Assembly: GCF_016887965.1 (NCBI RefSeq)
Contig: NZ_JAFDVD010000012.1
Location: 247,371-311,370 of the forward strand
Source of the DNA: Phycicoccus sonneratiae
GTDB taxonomy: Bacteria > Actinomycetota > Actinomycetes > Actinomycetales > Dermatophilaceae
DNA: 64,000 nucleotides
Direction: 5' to 3'
Part shown: piece by piece, positions 19,055 to 29,296 of the stretch
Position numbering within the stretch: position 1 is the first letter of the stretch
Layout of the letters: each line of letters starts with the position of its first letter
The notes under the pieces: model-generated
What the model was told of the DNA's origin: nothing
Database searches by the model: none
What the model saw: only the letters and a program-made list of their open reading frames with translations
Translations under genes and position numbers: made by a program

Positions 19055-19125
19055 CCGTGTTTCTCTCTGGTCCCTGACGGCTGGAACCCTACCCGCGCAA
19101 GGGCGTCCATCTGGTGCGGATCCGG

Positions 19126-19156
19126 AGACTGGACCCCCACGTTCCGTGCAGACTGG
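19126..19156. promoter_or_regulatory. Direct repeat in the cysD/APS-kinase divergent promoter region
   Basis: AGACTGG occurs at 19126-19132 and again at 19150-19156, 24 bases apart start to start, in the 106-base gap between the two divergent sulfate-activation genes. Same-strand half-sites about two helical turns apart could bind a common activator. With only seven matched bases per copy, chance is not excluded. Confidence 0.35.
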
Positions 19157-19160
19157 CGCG

Positions 19161-20312
19161 GTGACCGATGCACCGCCCGTGTTCCACCCGCAGCGCGAGG
19201 ACCTCGACGACCTCGACCTGCTGCGTCGCGGGCTCTACGGGCCGGATGCACCGCTGCGCGCGATCCGCCTGCCGGAGAGCGAGGCCCGGGCCGCCGAGGC
19301 CGCCGGCGCCCTCGTCGTCGTCGACCCCGAGGGGGTGCCGGTCGTCCGGCTCGACGGGGTGGGAGACCTCGGCAACGGCCTGCTCGGCGGCCGGCCGATC
19401 TGGCTCTCCGAGCCGTCGTCGCGCCCGTTCCAGGAGCTGCACCTCACCGCCCCCGAGGACCTGTCCGGCGCCGATGTGGTGCTCGTCGGGTCCGCCGCCG
19501 ACGTGCCCGCCGAGGTGCCGCCCGGCGCGACGCTGCTCGTGCTCGCCTCGACCTCCCTCGACGGCACGACTGCCGGCACCGACGCCGTGCGGGCCGCCGT
19601 CGCCGCCGCCACGCCGGCCGGCGGACGGGTGCTTGTCGCCCCGGTCCCGGACGACGCCGAGCGGCGCGCCGCCCTCCTCACCACCCTCGGGCTCGACCCG
19701 GCCCTGGCCCCTCGTCCCGCAGCCCCGCCCGCGGCCGCCGCCGCAGACGCCCGGCACCACGACCCCGGCGTCGTCCTGCTGCTCACCGGCTTCTCCGGCT
19801 CGGGCAAGTCGACCATCGCGCGCTCGGTGGCCACCCGGCTCGTCGAGGCCGGGACGTCCGTCACCCTCCTCGACGGCGACGTCGTCCGGCGCCACCTCAC
19901 CGCGGGCCTCGGCTTCTCGCCGGCCGACCGCGACACCAACGTCCGCCGGATCGGCTGGGTCGCGGCCGAGGTCGCCCACCACGGGGGCCTCGCGATCTGC
20001 AGCCCGATCGCCCCCCACGACGCCGTGCGCCGCGAGGTCGAGGACCTCGTCACCGCCCGGGGCGGGCGCTTCCTCCTCGTCCACGTCGCGACCCCGCTCG
20101 AGGAGTGCGAGCGCCGCGACCGCAAGGGCCTCTACGCCGCCGCCCGGCGCGGCGAGATCCCCGACTTCACGGGCATCTCCGCCCCGTACGACGTGCCCGA
20201 GCACCCCGACCTGCGCCTCGACACGACCGGCCGGCCCGTCGACGAGTGCGTCGCCGAGGTCCTCGACCTGCTCGACCGCCCCACCGAGTCCGGGAGCCAC
20301 CGTGCCCGATGA
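19161..20312 (+). CDS. cysC: Adenylyl-sulfate (APS) kinase with N-terminal sulfurylase-like extension
   Basis: 383 residues from GTG 19161 (GTG 19146 is an alternative). The C-terminal 190 residues are APS kinase: P-loop GFSGSGKST, LDGDVVRRHLTAGLGFS, DRDTNVRRIGWVA, ICSPIAPHD and RKGLYAAARRGEIPDFTGI, which makes PAPS. The first ~190 residues are not needed for kinase activity; LDDLDLLRRGLYGPDAPL, LVVVDPEGVPVVRL and LGGRPIWL recall the PUA-like N-domain of ATP sulfurylase, but no HxGH catalytic motif is present. I infer a degenerate sulfurylase-like regulatory or structural domain. It is first in a plus-strand operon with the transporter and cysQ. Confidence 0.9.
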   Translation: MTDAPPVFHPQREDLDDLDLLRRGLYGPDAPLRAIRLPESEARAAEAAGALVVVDPEGVPVVRLDGVGDLGNGLLGGRPIWLSEPSSRPFQELHLTAPEDLSGADVVLVGSAADVPAEVPPGATLLVLASTSLDGTTAGTDAVRAAVAAATPAGGRVLVAPVPDDAERRAALLTTLGLDPALAPRPAAPPAAAAADARHHDPGVVLLLTGFSGSGKSTIARSVATRLVEAGTSVTLLDGDVVRRHLTAGLGFSPADRDTNVRRIGWVAAEVAHHGGLAICSPIAPHDAVRREVEDLVTARGGRFLLVHVATPLEECERRDRKGLYAAARRGEIPDFTGISAPYDVPEHPDLRLDTTGRPVDECVAEVLDLLDRPTESGSHRAR

Positions 20313-21264
20313 CCTGATCTCCGGCGCCGCCCTCGCCCTGCTCGCCGTCAGCTTCCTCGTCGGCATCGTCGTCGGGCTGACGGGGATGGGCGGCGGTGCG
20401 CTGATGACGCCCGCACTCGTCTTCCTCGGGATCCCGCCGACGGCCGCCGTCGCGAACGACCTCGTCGCCGCCGCGATCAACAAGAGCGTCGGGGCCGCGG
20501 TGCACGCCCGCAGCGGCTCCCCCGACTGGCGCCTGGCCCGCCTGCTGATGCTCGGGTCGGTGCCGTTCGCCTTCGCCGGCGCGTTCGTCGTCGACGCCGT
20601 CGGCTCGGTCGAGCAGCGGGAGGCCTTCCTCCGGCTCGCGATCGGCGTCGCCCTGCTCCTCGCCGCGAGCACGTACACGCTGCGGATCTACGGCACGGTC
20701 TTCCACCACTGGGGCCGCGGCGAGGAGGGCGAGGTGAAGGTCCGGGTCGCGGCCACCATCGCCGTCGGTGCGGTCGGCGGCCTCCTCGTCGGGCTGACGA
20801 GCGTCGGGTCGGGTTCGATCATCATGGTCTCCCTGCTCCTCCTGCACCCCGCCCTCGCGGCCCGCCGGCTCGTCGGCACCGACCTCGTGCAGGCCGTGCC
20901 CCTCGTCCTGTCCGCCGCGGTGTCGCACGTCATCGTCTCCGGCATCACGTGGGCCGTGCTCATCCCGCTCGTGCTCGGCGGCACCCCCGGCACCTTCGTC
21001 GGGGCGCGCCTCGCGGCGTGGGTCCCCGGCACCGCGATCCGGCGCGGCATCGTCATCGTCCTGACCCTCACCGGGCTCAGCCTGCTCAAGGTGCCGCCGA
21101 TGGTCGTCGGCGCCACCGGTGCCGCGCTCCTCGTCCTCGGCCCGCTCGCCTGGGCCGTGCTCCGCCGGGCGCACGGCCTGCCCGCCTTCACGCCGCACCG
21201 GGGCGACCCCGACCTCGGCGACCTGCCCGGACCCCGCGACCCCCACGAGAGGACCCCCCGATGA
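20302..21264 (+). CDS. TSUP (TauE/SafE) family membrane transporter
   Basis: 320 residues from GTG 20302, overlapping the APS kinase by 11 bases. Eight or so membrane segments arranged as two repeats, each with a family-type glycine-rich motif: VVGLTGMGGGALMTPALV in the first half and LLVGLTSVGSGSIIMVSLLL in the second. TSUP proteins carry sulfite, sulfonates, sulfate or organic acids. The operon context with APS kinase and CysQ points to a sulfur oxyanion; direction of transport is unknown. Confidence 0.9.
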   Translation: MPDDLISGAALALLAVSFLVGIVVGLTGMGGGALMTPALVFLGIPPTAAVANDLVAAAINKSVGAAVHARSGSPDWRLARLLMLGSVPFAFAGAFVVDAVGSVEQREAFLRLAIGVALLLAASTYTLRIYGTVFHHWGRGEEGEVKVRVAATIAVGAVGGLLVGLTSVGSGSIIMVSLLLLHPALAARRLVGTDLVQAVPLVLSAAVSHVIVSGITWAVLIPLVLGGTPGTFVGARLAAWVPGTAIRRGIVIVLTLTGLSLLKVPPMVVGATGAALLVLGPLAWAVLRRAHGLPAFTPHRGDPDLGDLPGPRDPHERTPR

Positions 21265-22016
21265 CCGACTCCCCGGCCGACGACCACGAGGTGGCGGCGG
21301 CGGTCGCCGCGGAGGCGGGCCGGGCGCTCGTCGCCGTGCGCGCCGAGCGCACCGACCTCGACGGCGCCGACCTCAAGGACCTCGGCGACCGGACCTCGCA
21401 CGAGCTGATCGTCCGGCTGCTCGCCGAGCGCCGCCCCGACGACGCCGTCCTCAGCGAGGAGGGCGCCGACGACCCCCGCCGCCTCGCCGCGCACCGGGTG
21501 TGGATCGTCGACCCGCTCGACGGCACGCGCGAGTTCTCCGAGCGCCCGCGCGACGACTGGGCCGTCCACGTCGCGCTCTGGGAGGACGGTTCGCTCGTCG
21601 CCGGCGCGGTCGGGCTGCCGGCGCGCGACGTCGTGCACCGGATGGACCGGCCCGCCGACCTCCCGCCGCGCCCCGACGGCCCGGTGCGCCTCGCGGTCAG
21701 CCGCAGCCGCCCGCCGGCCTTCGTCGTCGAGCTCGCCGAGCGGCTCGGGGCCGAGCTCGTGCCGATGGGCTCGGCCGGCGTCAAGGCGATGGCCGTCCTC
21801 GACGGCACGGTCGACGCCTACGTCCACGCGGGCGGGCAGTACGAGTGGGACTCCGCCGCACCGGTGGCCGTCGCGATCGGGCACGGCCTCGCGCCCACCC
21901 GGGTCGACGGCTCGCCGCTGGAGTACAACCGCGAGAACCCGTGGCTGCCCGACCTCGTCGTCGCCCGCCCCGAGGTGCTCGCGGAGGTGCGCGCGGCGCT
22001 CGACGCGCTCGCCTGA
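21261..22016 (+). CDS. cysQ: 3'(2'),5'-bisphosphate nucleotidase (PAP phosphatase)
   Basis: 251 residues from ATG 21261, overlapping the transporter stop by 4 bases with a GAGAGGA ribosome-binding site. Inositol-monophosphatase fold motifs: LSEEGADD (metal Glu), WIVDPLDGTREF (DPxDGT metal site) and YEWDSAAPVAVA (WDxAA). In sulfur operons this enzyme hydrolyses PAP, the by-product of PAPS use by sulfotransferases or PAPS reductase. A PAPS-using sulfotransferase occurs in the nearby polysaccharide locus. Confidence 0.93.
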   Translation: MTDSPADDHEVAAAVAAEAGRALVAVRAERTDLDGADLKDLGDRTSHELIVRLLAERRPDDAVLSEEGADDPRRLAAHRVWIVDPLDGTREFSERPRDDWAVHVALWEDGSLVAGAVGLPARDVVHRMDRPADLPPRPDGPVRLAVSRSRPPAFVVELAERLGAELVPMGSAGVKAMAVLDGTVDAYVHAGGQYEWDSAAPVAVAIGHGLAPTRVDGSPLEYNRENPWLPDLVVARPEVLAEVRAALDALA

Positions 22017-22038
22017 GCGGAGCCGCGCGCCCGCGGCC

Positions 22039-22989
22039 TCAGCGGATGCTGCCCGCCGAGCGCCAGTCGCTGCCGAGCTTCGGGGTGCGCCAGACCGCGT
22101 CACCGGCGAGCAGCCACACGGCCGGGCCGCTCGTCGACACCGACGTGCGGCCCGCGGCCGGGATCGCGTCGGCGAAGCAGAGCGGCTTCCCGACCTCGCT
22201 GCCGTCGTAGGACTGCACCACGGTGCCGGGGCACTCCTGCGTGACGACCGCGACGACGCCGGACCCGTCGGGGCGCCCGGCGACCGCCACCGCGCCCTCG
22301 ACGGTGGCCGTGTCGTCCCACGAGGAGCCGTTGTCGGTCGTCACGCGCAGCCGCCCGCCGCCGCACAGCACGGTGGCGCGGGTGCCGCCGTCGGCGGAGA
22401 GGTCGAGGACCTTGGCCTTGCCGCACGGGCGGACGACCTCGTCGCGCGGGGTGTGCACGTCACCGGTCGACTCCGGGACCCGCGCCCAGCCCCGGGCGGC
22501 GCTCGCGGGGTCGCCCCAGCCGGCCGCGGCGTCGGTGCTGGTCCACAGGCGCAGGTCGCAGTCGCCGTCGCCACCGATGACGAAGGCCTCCGACCCCGAC
22601 GTCGGGCGGATGCGCGTGACGGCGCCGGGGGCGTCGTGCCGCGCCCACGAGTCCCCGCCGTCGCCGGTGACCGACACCGACCCCGGCTTGCCGCACGACC
22701 CGGTGCTCGCCACCCAGGCCTCGGTGTCGGAGGCGGCGACGAGGACGGTGGTCAGCGGGGTGTCGGTGGGTGACGGCGTCGACGGGCTGCTCGACGGGCT
22801 CGGCGACCCGCTCTCGGCGGGCTCCGTGGGGCTCGCCGACCCGCTCGCCGTGGGGGTGCCGGAGGCCGTCGACCGGACGCCGACGGAGGCCGCGGGCGTC
22901 GAGGACCAGCGGACCGCGTAGGCGACGAGGACGAGGTCGAGGACGAAGAAGGCCGCGAGACCCGCGGTGAGCAGCGATCGGCGGTCCAT
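22039..22989 (-). CDS. Secreted or membrane-anchored protein with BNR/beta-propeller-like repeats
   Basis: 316 residues, ATG 22989. Residues 8-27 (TAGLAAFFVLDLVLVAYAVR) form a signal anchor without a lipobox. A Ser/Thr/Pro-rich spacer follows (about 30-80), then a 230-residue extracellular domain with recurring S/T-x-D-x-G-x-x-W patterns (VTGDGGDSWAR, TSTDAAAGWGDP, VTTDNGSSWDD), as in sialidase/BNR-type propeller blades. Six cysteines could make disulfides. No enzyme site is visible. It sits alone between cysQ and the polysaccharide locus, so a link to the latter is only positional. Confidence 0.75.
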   Translation of the reverse strand: MDRRSLLTAGLAAFFVLDLVLVAYAVRWSSTPAASVGVRSTASGTPTASGSASPTEPAESGSPSPSSSPSTPSPTDTPLTTVLVAASDTEAWVASTGSCGKPGSVSVTGDGGDSWARHDAPGAVTRIRPTSGSEAFVIGGDGDCDLRLWTSTDAAAGWGDPASAARGWARVPESTGDVHTPRDEVVRPCGKAKVLDLSADGGTRATVLCGGGRLRVTTDNGSSWDDTATVEGAVAVAGRPDGSGVVAVVTQECPGTVVQSYDGSEVGKPLCFADAIPAAGRTSVSTSGPAVWLLAGDAVWRTPKLGSDWRSAGSIR

Positions 22990-23076
22990 CCGGCCAGCAT
23001 CCCCGACGACGGCCCCTGGCTCAACGGAATCGCCGAACGGAGGGCCTGCCGCCGCGACGTGCGCGCCGCCGACGGT

Positions 23077-23118
23077 TACGATTCACGACGGACATCCGGG
23101 GGGAGGAGACACCCCCGG
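23077..23118 (+). promoter_or_regulatory. Candidate promoter and leader hairpin of the polysaccharide locus
   Basis: TACGAT (23077-23082) is a good -10 match, about 65 bases before the autokinase start; no clear -35 is visible. Just downstream CCGGGGG (23096-23102) pairs perfectly with CCCCCGG (23112-23118) across a 9-base loop, so the leader would carry a strong hairpin before the GTG at 23149. It might attenuate or stabilise the message. Confidence 0.4.
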
Positions 23119-23148
23119 GCCACCGCGACCACCGAGGACGAGAACACC

Positions 23149-24537
23149 GTGGAACTCCAGGACTACCTGCTCGTCGTGCGCAAGCGCTGGCGGGTCATCG
23201 TCCTCGTCGTGCTGGCCTGCGTGTTCCTCGCGACCGCGGCCACGCTGACGTCGACGAAGCAGTACGAGTCCACGACCCAGTTCTTCGTCTCCACCACCGG
23301 CTCCGAGGACAGCGTCTCCCTGCTCCAGGGCAGCACCTTCACCCAGCAGCGGGTCAAGTCCTACACCCAGCTCCTCGCGACCCCGCGCATCCTCGACCCC
23401 GTCGCCCAGTCGGTCGGCGGCGACGGCGCGGCCATCGCGAACCAGGTCACGGCCACGACGCCCCCGGACACCGTCCTCATCGAGGTCGCGGTCCGCGACG
23501 CCGACCCGTCGCGGGCGCAGGCCATCGGCACGGCCATCGCCGCCGAGTTCCCCACCGCGGTCTCCGAGCTCGAGAGCCCCGCGGGCGCGAAGTCGAGCCC
23601 GGTCAAGGTCACCGTCGTCCAGCCGCCGACCACCCCGGAGAGCCCGGTCAGCCCGAAGCCGGTGCGCAACGTCGCCCTCGGCGCGGTGCTCGGCCTGCTC
23701 CTCGGCCTCGGGGTCGCGGTGCTGCGCCAGGTCCTCGACAAGGGCGTGAAGTCGGCCGAGGACGTCAAGCAGGTCACCGACGCCCCGATCCTCGGCTCCA
23801 TCTCGCACGACCCCGACGCGCAGAAGCGTCCGCTCATCGTCGAGGTCGACCCGCGCTCGCCGCGCGCCGAGGCCTTCCGGTCGCTGCGCACCAACCTGCA
23901 GTTCGTCGACGCGGCGAACCACCCGCGCACGATCGTCGTCACGTCCTCGCTCGCGGGCGAGGGCAAGAGCACGCTCACCGCCAACCTCGCCCTGACGATG
24001 GCCCAGGCCGGCGCCCGGGTCTGCCTCATCGAGGCCGACCTGCGCCGCCCCAAGGTCCTCGAGTACATGGGCCTCGAGGGCTCGGTCGGGCTCACCGACG
24101 CGCTCATCGACAAGGCCGACGTCATCGACGTCATCCAGCCGTACGGCGGCACCAACCTCTGGGTGCTCGGTGCCGGGCGCATCCCCCCGAACCCCTCCGA
24201 GCTGCTCGGGTCCTCCTCGATGCAGACCCTCCTGGCCAACCTCGTGCGGCGCTTCGACTACGTGATCATCGACGCCCCGCCGACCCTGCCGGTCACCGAC
24301 GCGGTCGTGCTCTCCAAGCTCGCCGACGGCGCCATCGTCGTCGCGGGCTCCGGGCTCGTCGACCGCGACCAGCTCGCCCACACCCTCGAGTCGCTCGGCT
24401 CGGTCGGCGGCCAGGTGCTCGGCGTCGTGATGAACCGCGTGCCGCCGCGGGCCGGCGGCCAGTACGGGGGCTACTCGTACGAGACCCCGGACGACGCGGC
24501 GATGCGTCGCGACCGCACCCGCGTCGGCCGGGCCTGA
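23149..24537 (+). CDS. Polysaccharide co-polymerase / BY-type tyrosine autokinase
   Basis: 462 residues from GTG 23149, preceded by GAGGACGAG. The N-terminal Wzz domain starts LQDYLLVVRKRWRVIVLVVL (first membrane segment) and ends with the proline-rich PESPVSPKPVRN plus the second membrane segment (about 175-200). The cytosolic kinase has Walker A SLAGEGKST, A' CLIEADLRRPKV and Walker B YVIIDAPP, and a C-terminal tyrosine cluster QYGGYSYE. This class controls chain length and export of capsule/EPS by cyclic autophosphorylation. It opens the EPS locus. Confidence 0.93.
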   Translation: MELQDYLLVVRKRWRVIVLVVLACVFLATAATLTSTKQYESTTQFFVSTTGSEDSVSLLQGSTFTQQRVKSYTQLLATPRILDPVAQSVGGDGAAIANQVTATTPPDTVLIEVAVRDADPSRAQAIGTAIAAEFPTAVSELESPAGAKSSPVKVTVVQPPTTPESPVSPKPVRNVALGAVLGLLLGLGVAVLRQVLDKGVKSAEDVKQVTDAPILGSISHDPDAQKRPLIVEVDPRSPRAEAFRSLRTNLQFVDAANHPRTIVVTSSLAGEGKSTLTANLALTMAQAGARVCLIEADLRRPKVLEYMGLEGSVGLTDALIDKADVIDVIQPYGGTNLWVLGAGRIPPNPSELLGSSSMQTLLANLVRRFDYVIIDAPPTLPVTDAVVLSKLADGAIVVAGSGLVDRDQLAHTLESLGSVGGQVLGVVMNRVPPRAGGQYGGYSYETPDDAAMRRDRTRVGRA

Positions 24538-24574
24538 CGACTCGGGCCGACGACTCAGGCCGACGACTCAGGCC
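24536..24574. repeat. Three tandem 13-base repeats between convergent genes
   Basis: GACGACTCGGGCC (24536-24548) is followed by two copies of GACGACTCAGGCC (24549-24561 and 24562-24574). The array begins in the autokinase stop codon and runs into the last codons and stop (TCA) of the convergent phosphatase gene. It looks like a small slippage-prone minisatellite filling the intergenic gap. Confidence 0.85.
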
Positions 24575-25146
24575 GAGGGCGCGGCGCGCAGCGCGGCCAC
24601 GACCGGCACGAGCGCACCGTCGATCTCGGCCGCCATCCGGTCGAAGACCTCCGGTCCGCGCCCGATCGGGTCCGTGACGTCGACCCCGTCCTGACGGGCC
24701 GGCACGAGGCCGCGGCGCGAGGCGGCGACGTCGACGACGTGCCGCACCCAGGTGCTCTCCCCGTGGTAGCCGTCGGCCAGCTCGCGCGGGGTCACGCCGT
24801 CGAGGAGGTCGGCGAGGTCGCGCAGGGTCATCGCCCGGCGCAGGGCGGCCGGGTGCAGCCGCGCGGCGGCGGCCCGGTGCTCGCGCGCGGCGGTGATGAC
24901 GAGGTCGGCCCCCGCGACGAGCTCGGACGTCAGCTCGCGGGCGGCGAAGCCCTCGGCGTCGGCCCCGGCCCGCACGAGCAGCGCACGGCTCGTGGGGTCC
25001 ATGTCGCGGCCGACGAGCCCGCGGGTGCCGGCACTCGAGACCTCGATGCCGGTGCCCGCCAGGTCCTGGCGCAGGCGGCGCTCGAGGTAGGGCGACCGGC
25101 ACACGTTGCCGGTGCAGACCACGAGGACGTGTCCCGGTCCGTTCAC
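24568..25146 (-). CDS. Low-molecular-weight protein-tyrosine phosphatase
   Basis: 192 residues from GTG 25146, which follows a strong GAGGTGA ribosome-binding site. The active-site loop CTGNVCRSP (CX5R, near residue 12) and the late DVTDPIGRGPEVF with the general-acid Asp identify the LMW-PTP family. In EPS/capsule loci such phosphatases dephosphorylate the BY-kinase, here the convergent neighbour at 23149. Transcribed opposite to the main biosynthetic operon. Confidence 0.93.
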   Translation of the reverse strand: MNGPGHVLVVCTGNVCRSPYLERRLRQDLAGTGIEVSSAGTRGLVGRDMDPTSRALLVRAGADAEGFAARELTSELVAGADLVITAAREHRAAAARLHPAALRRAMTLRDLADLLDGVTPRELADGYHGESTWVRHVVDVAASRRGLVPARQDGVDVTDPIGRGPEVFDRMAAEIDGALVPVVAALRAAPSA

Positions 25147-25160
25147 TTTCTCACCTCGGG

Positions 25161-25166
25161 TAACAT
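25161..25166 (+). promoter_or_regulatory. -10 box of the main EPS biosynthesis operon
   Basis: TAACAT at 25161-25166 is the best -10 match in this gap; transcription would start near 25173, before the FlaA1-type dehydratase. The -35 region (around TTCACT, 25142-25147) is poorly spaced. The box also overlaps the 5' leader of the divergent phosphatase gene, so both promoters may interfere. Confidence 0.45.
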
Positions 25167-25265
25167 CGCTTCCGCACTCCAGCAGGGGTGGGCCGCTCTC
25201 GCAGCCCAGGGCATCAGGGTGCACGACACTACCGAGCGCCCGGAAGCGCTCGCCGACAAGGGGGC

Positions 25266-27074
<1,809 letters not shown>

Positions 27075-27158
27075 CGGCTCGACCGCCACACCACGGCCTC
27101 TGCGTGCCCGGGGACTCCCGGTGGCACCCTGTTCCCTGAACCCCGATGAAGGAGACTG

Positions 27159-28199
27159 ATGTCTGACAACGCCTTGGACGTTGCCGGCGCAACGGTGACG
27201 ATCACCGGCGGGACCGGGTCGTTCGGCTCGACGATGGTCACCCACCTGCTCGACCGCAGCGTGAAGCGCATCAACATCCTCAGCCGGGACGAGGCCAAGC
27301 AGGACGACATGCGCCAGCGGCTCGGCGACCCGCGGGTCAAGTTCTTCGTCGGGGACGTCCGCGACTTCGAGAGCGTCAACAACGCGGTCACCGGCGCCGA
27401 CTTCGTCTTCCACGCGGCGGCGCTCAAGCAGGTCCCGTCCTGCGAGTTCTTCCCGGACCAAGCGGTCAAGACCAACGTCGTCGGCAGCCAGAACGTCATC
27501 CAGGCCGCGCACCGCAACGGCGTGCGCTCGCTCGTCTGCCTGAGCACCGACAAGGCCGTCTACCCGGTCAACGCCATGGGCATGTCGAAGGCCCTCATGG
27601 AGAAGACCGCCCAGGCCTTCGCGCGCAACCACCCGGAGTCGGCGACGACCGTCTCGGTCACCCGCTACGGCAACGTCATGTACTCGCGCGGCTCGGTCAT
27701 CCCCCTGTTCGTCAAGCTGCTCCAGGCCGGCAAGCCGCTGACCCTCACCGCGCCGTCGATGACCCGCTTCCTCATGTCCCTCCAGGAGTCGGTCGACCTC
27801 GTCGAGCACGCCTTCCTCCACGCGACCCCGGGCGACCTCTTCGTCAAGAAGGCCCCGGCCTGCACGGTCGAAACGCTGGCCCGGGCCACCTCCCGGGTCC
27901 TCGGGTTCGGCGAGCCGGAGATCCAGGTCATCGGCGTCCGCCACGGAGAGAAGATGTACGAGACCCTGCTGACCCGCGAGGAGACCGCGCGCTCCGAGGA
28001 CCAGGGCGACTACTTCCGCGTCTCCCTCGACGCCCGCGCGCTCGACTACGGCATCTACGTCGACCGCGGCGAGCCGGGCGACCCGGTCATCGAGGAGTAC
28101 GACTCGACGACCACCCAGCAGATGGACGTCGAGCAGACCGAGGCCATGCTCCGCACCCTTCCCGAGATCCGCGCCGCGCTCGCGGAGACCGGCGCATGA
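27159..28199 (+). CDS. capE: UDP-GlcNAc 4,6-dehydratase/5-epimerase, UDP-L-FucNAc pathway
   Basis: 346 residues from ATG 27159 with GAAGGAG Shine-Dalgarno. SDR motifs: TITGGTGSFGSTM, FHAAALKQVPSCEFFP and STDKAVYPVNAMGMSKALME (Met-Lys catalytic region as in FlaA1/CapE). CapE inverts C5 while dehydrating UDP-GlcNAc, the first step to UDP-L-FucNAc. The identity is supported by the next two genes being capF and capG homologues in the same order as in Staphylococcus aureus capsule loci. Confidence 0.92.
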   Translation: MSDNALDVAGATVTITGGTGSFGSTMVTHLLDRSVKRINILSRDEAKQDDMRQRLGDPRVKFFVGDVRDFESVNNAVTGADFVFHAAALKQVPSCEFFPDQAVKTNVVGSQNVIQAAHRNGVRSLVCLSTDKAVYPVNAMGMSKALMEKTAQAFARNHPESATTVSVTRYGNVMYSRGSVIPLFVKLLQAGKPLTLTAPSMTRFLMSLQESVDLVEHAFLHATPGDLFVKKAPACTVETLARATSRVLGFGEPEIQVIGVRHGEKMYETLLTREETARSEDQGDYFRVSLDARALDYGIYVDRGEPGDPVIEEYDSTTTQQMDVEQTEAMLRTLPEIRAALAETGA

Positions 28200-29296
28200 G
28201 GGTCGTCCTCACCGGAGCGTCCGGCTTCCTCGGGTGGCACACCCGGCTGCGCGCGCACGCGCAGGGCCAGCACGACGTCGTCGCCGTCACCCGGGAGAAC
28301 TGGGCCGATCTGTCGGCCCTCGTCGGGTCCGCCGACGCGGTGGTGCACGTCGCCGGCGTCAACCGCGGCTCCGACGACGAGGTCGAGCGCGGCAACATCG
28401 CGCTCGCCGAGGACGTCGCGGCCGCCGTCCGCGCCGCCGGCCACCCCGTGCGCGTGGTCTACGCCAACTCGATCCAGGACGGCAACGGCACCCCGTACGG
28501 CACGGGCAAGGCGGCCGCCGCGTCCGCACTGACCGCGCTGCGGGCCGAGGGCCACGCCGTCGTCGACGTGCGCCTGCCGAACATCTTCGGCGAGCACGGC
28601 CGGCCCCGGTACAACAGCTTCGTCGCGACCTTCGTCCACGCGGTCGCGGCCGGCGAGTCCCCCGAGGTGGCCGACCGCCCGGTCGAGCTGCTCCACGTGC
28701 AGGACGCCGCGCAGGCGCTCCTCGACGCCGTGACCACCGACGCCGAGCGCCTCGACCCGCGAGGCACGGAGGTGGGGGTCCAGGAGGTCCTCGACCTGCT
28801 CCACGAGTTCGAGGCCAGCTACTCCACCGGCGAGTTCCCCGACCTCTCCACGCCGTTCCGGATCGCGCTCTTCAACACCTACCGGGCGGCCCTCTTCCCG
28901 CAGCGCTACCCGGTGCTGCTGCAGCCGCACTCCGACGCCCGCGGCACCTTCGTCGAGACCGTCCGGAGCCGCGGTGGCGAGGGCCAGTCGAGCATCTCGA
29001 CGACCGTGCCCGGGGTCACCCGCGGCGAGCACTACCACCTGACCAAGATCGAGCGCTTCGCCGTGGTCCAGGGCCGCGCGACCATCGCGCTGCGCCGGAT
29101 GTTCCACGACGAGGTCGTCGAGTTCGCGGTGTCCGGCGAGGCCCCCTGCGCGGTCGACATGCCGACCGGCTGGGCGCACAACATCACGAACACCGGGGAT
29201 GATGTGCTCCTCACGCAGTTCTGGTCGCACGAGCTGTTCCGCCCGGACGCGCCGGACACCTTCCCCCACCCCGTCGCCCAGGAGGCCGGAGCCTGA
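28196..29296 (+). CDS. capF: Two-domain UDP-sugar reductase (SDR plus cupin)
   Basis: 366 residues, ATG overlapping the capE stop by 4 bases. Residues 1-250 are an extended SDR (LTGASGFLGWHTRLRAH, VHVAGVNRG, YGTGKAAA with the YxxxK pair); the C-terminal 110 residues are a cupin (HSDARGTFVET, TRGEHYHLTKIERF, MPTGWAHNITN). This SDR+cupin fusion is the hallmark of CapF, which reduces the 4-keto intermediate to UDP-2-acetamido-2,6-dideoxy-L-talose. Confidence 0.93.
   Translation: MRVVLTGASGFLGWHTRLRAHAQGQHDVVAVTRENWADLSALVGSADAVVHVAGVNRGSDDEVERGNIALAEDVAAAVRAAGHPVRVVYANSIQDGNGTPYGTGKAAAASALTALRAEGHAVVDVRLPNIFGEHGRPRYNSFVATFVHAVAAGESPEVADRPVELLHVQDAAQALLDAVTTDAERLDPRGTEVGVQEVLDLLHEFEASYSTGEFPDLSTPFRIALFNTYRAALFPQRYPVLLQPHSDARGTFVETVRSRGGEGQSSISTTVPGVTRGEHYHLTKIERFAVVQGRATIALRRMFHDEVVEFAVSGEAPCAVDMPTGWAHNITNTGDDVLLTQFWSHELFRPDAPDTFPHPVAQEAGA

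Noticed and set aside
25188..25265. GTG 25188 as the start of the CapD-type dehydratase
   Set aside because: The extra residues are Arg/Gly/Ser-rich and unlike a membrane-protein N-terminus; kept as an alternative because TTG 25266 has no well-spaced Shine-Dalgarno.
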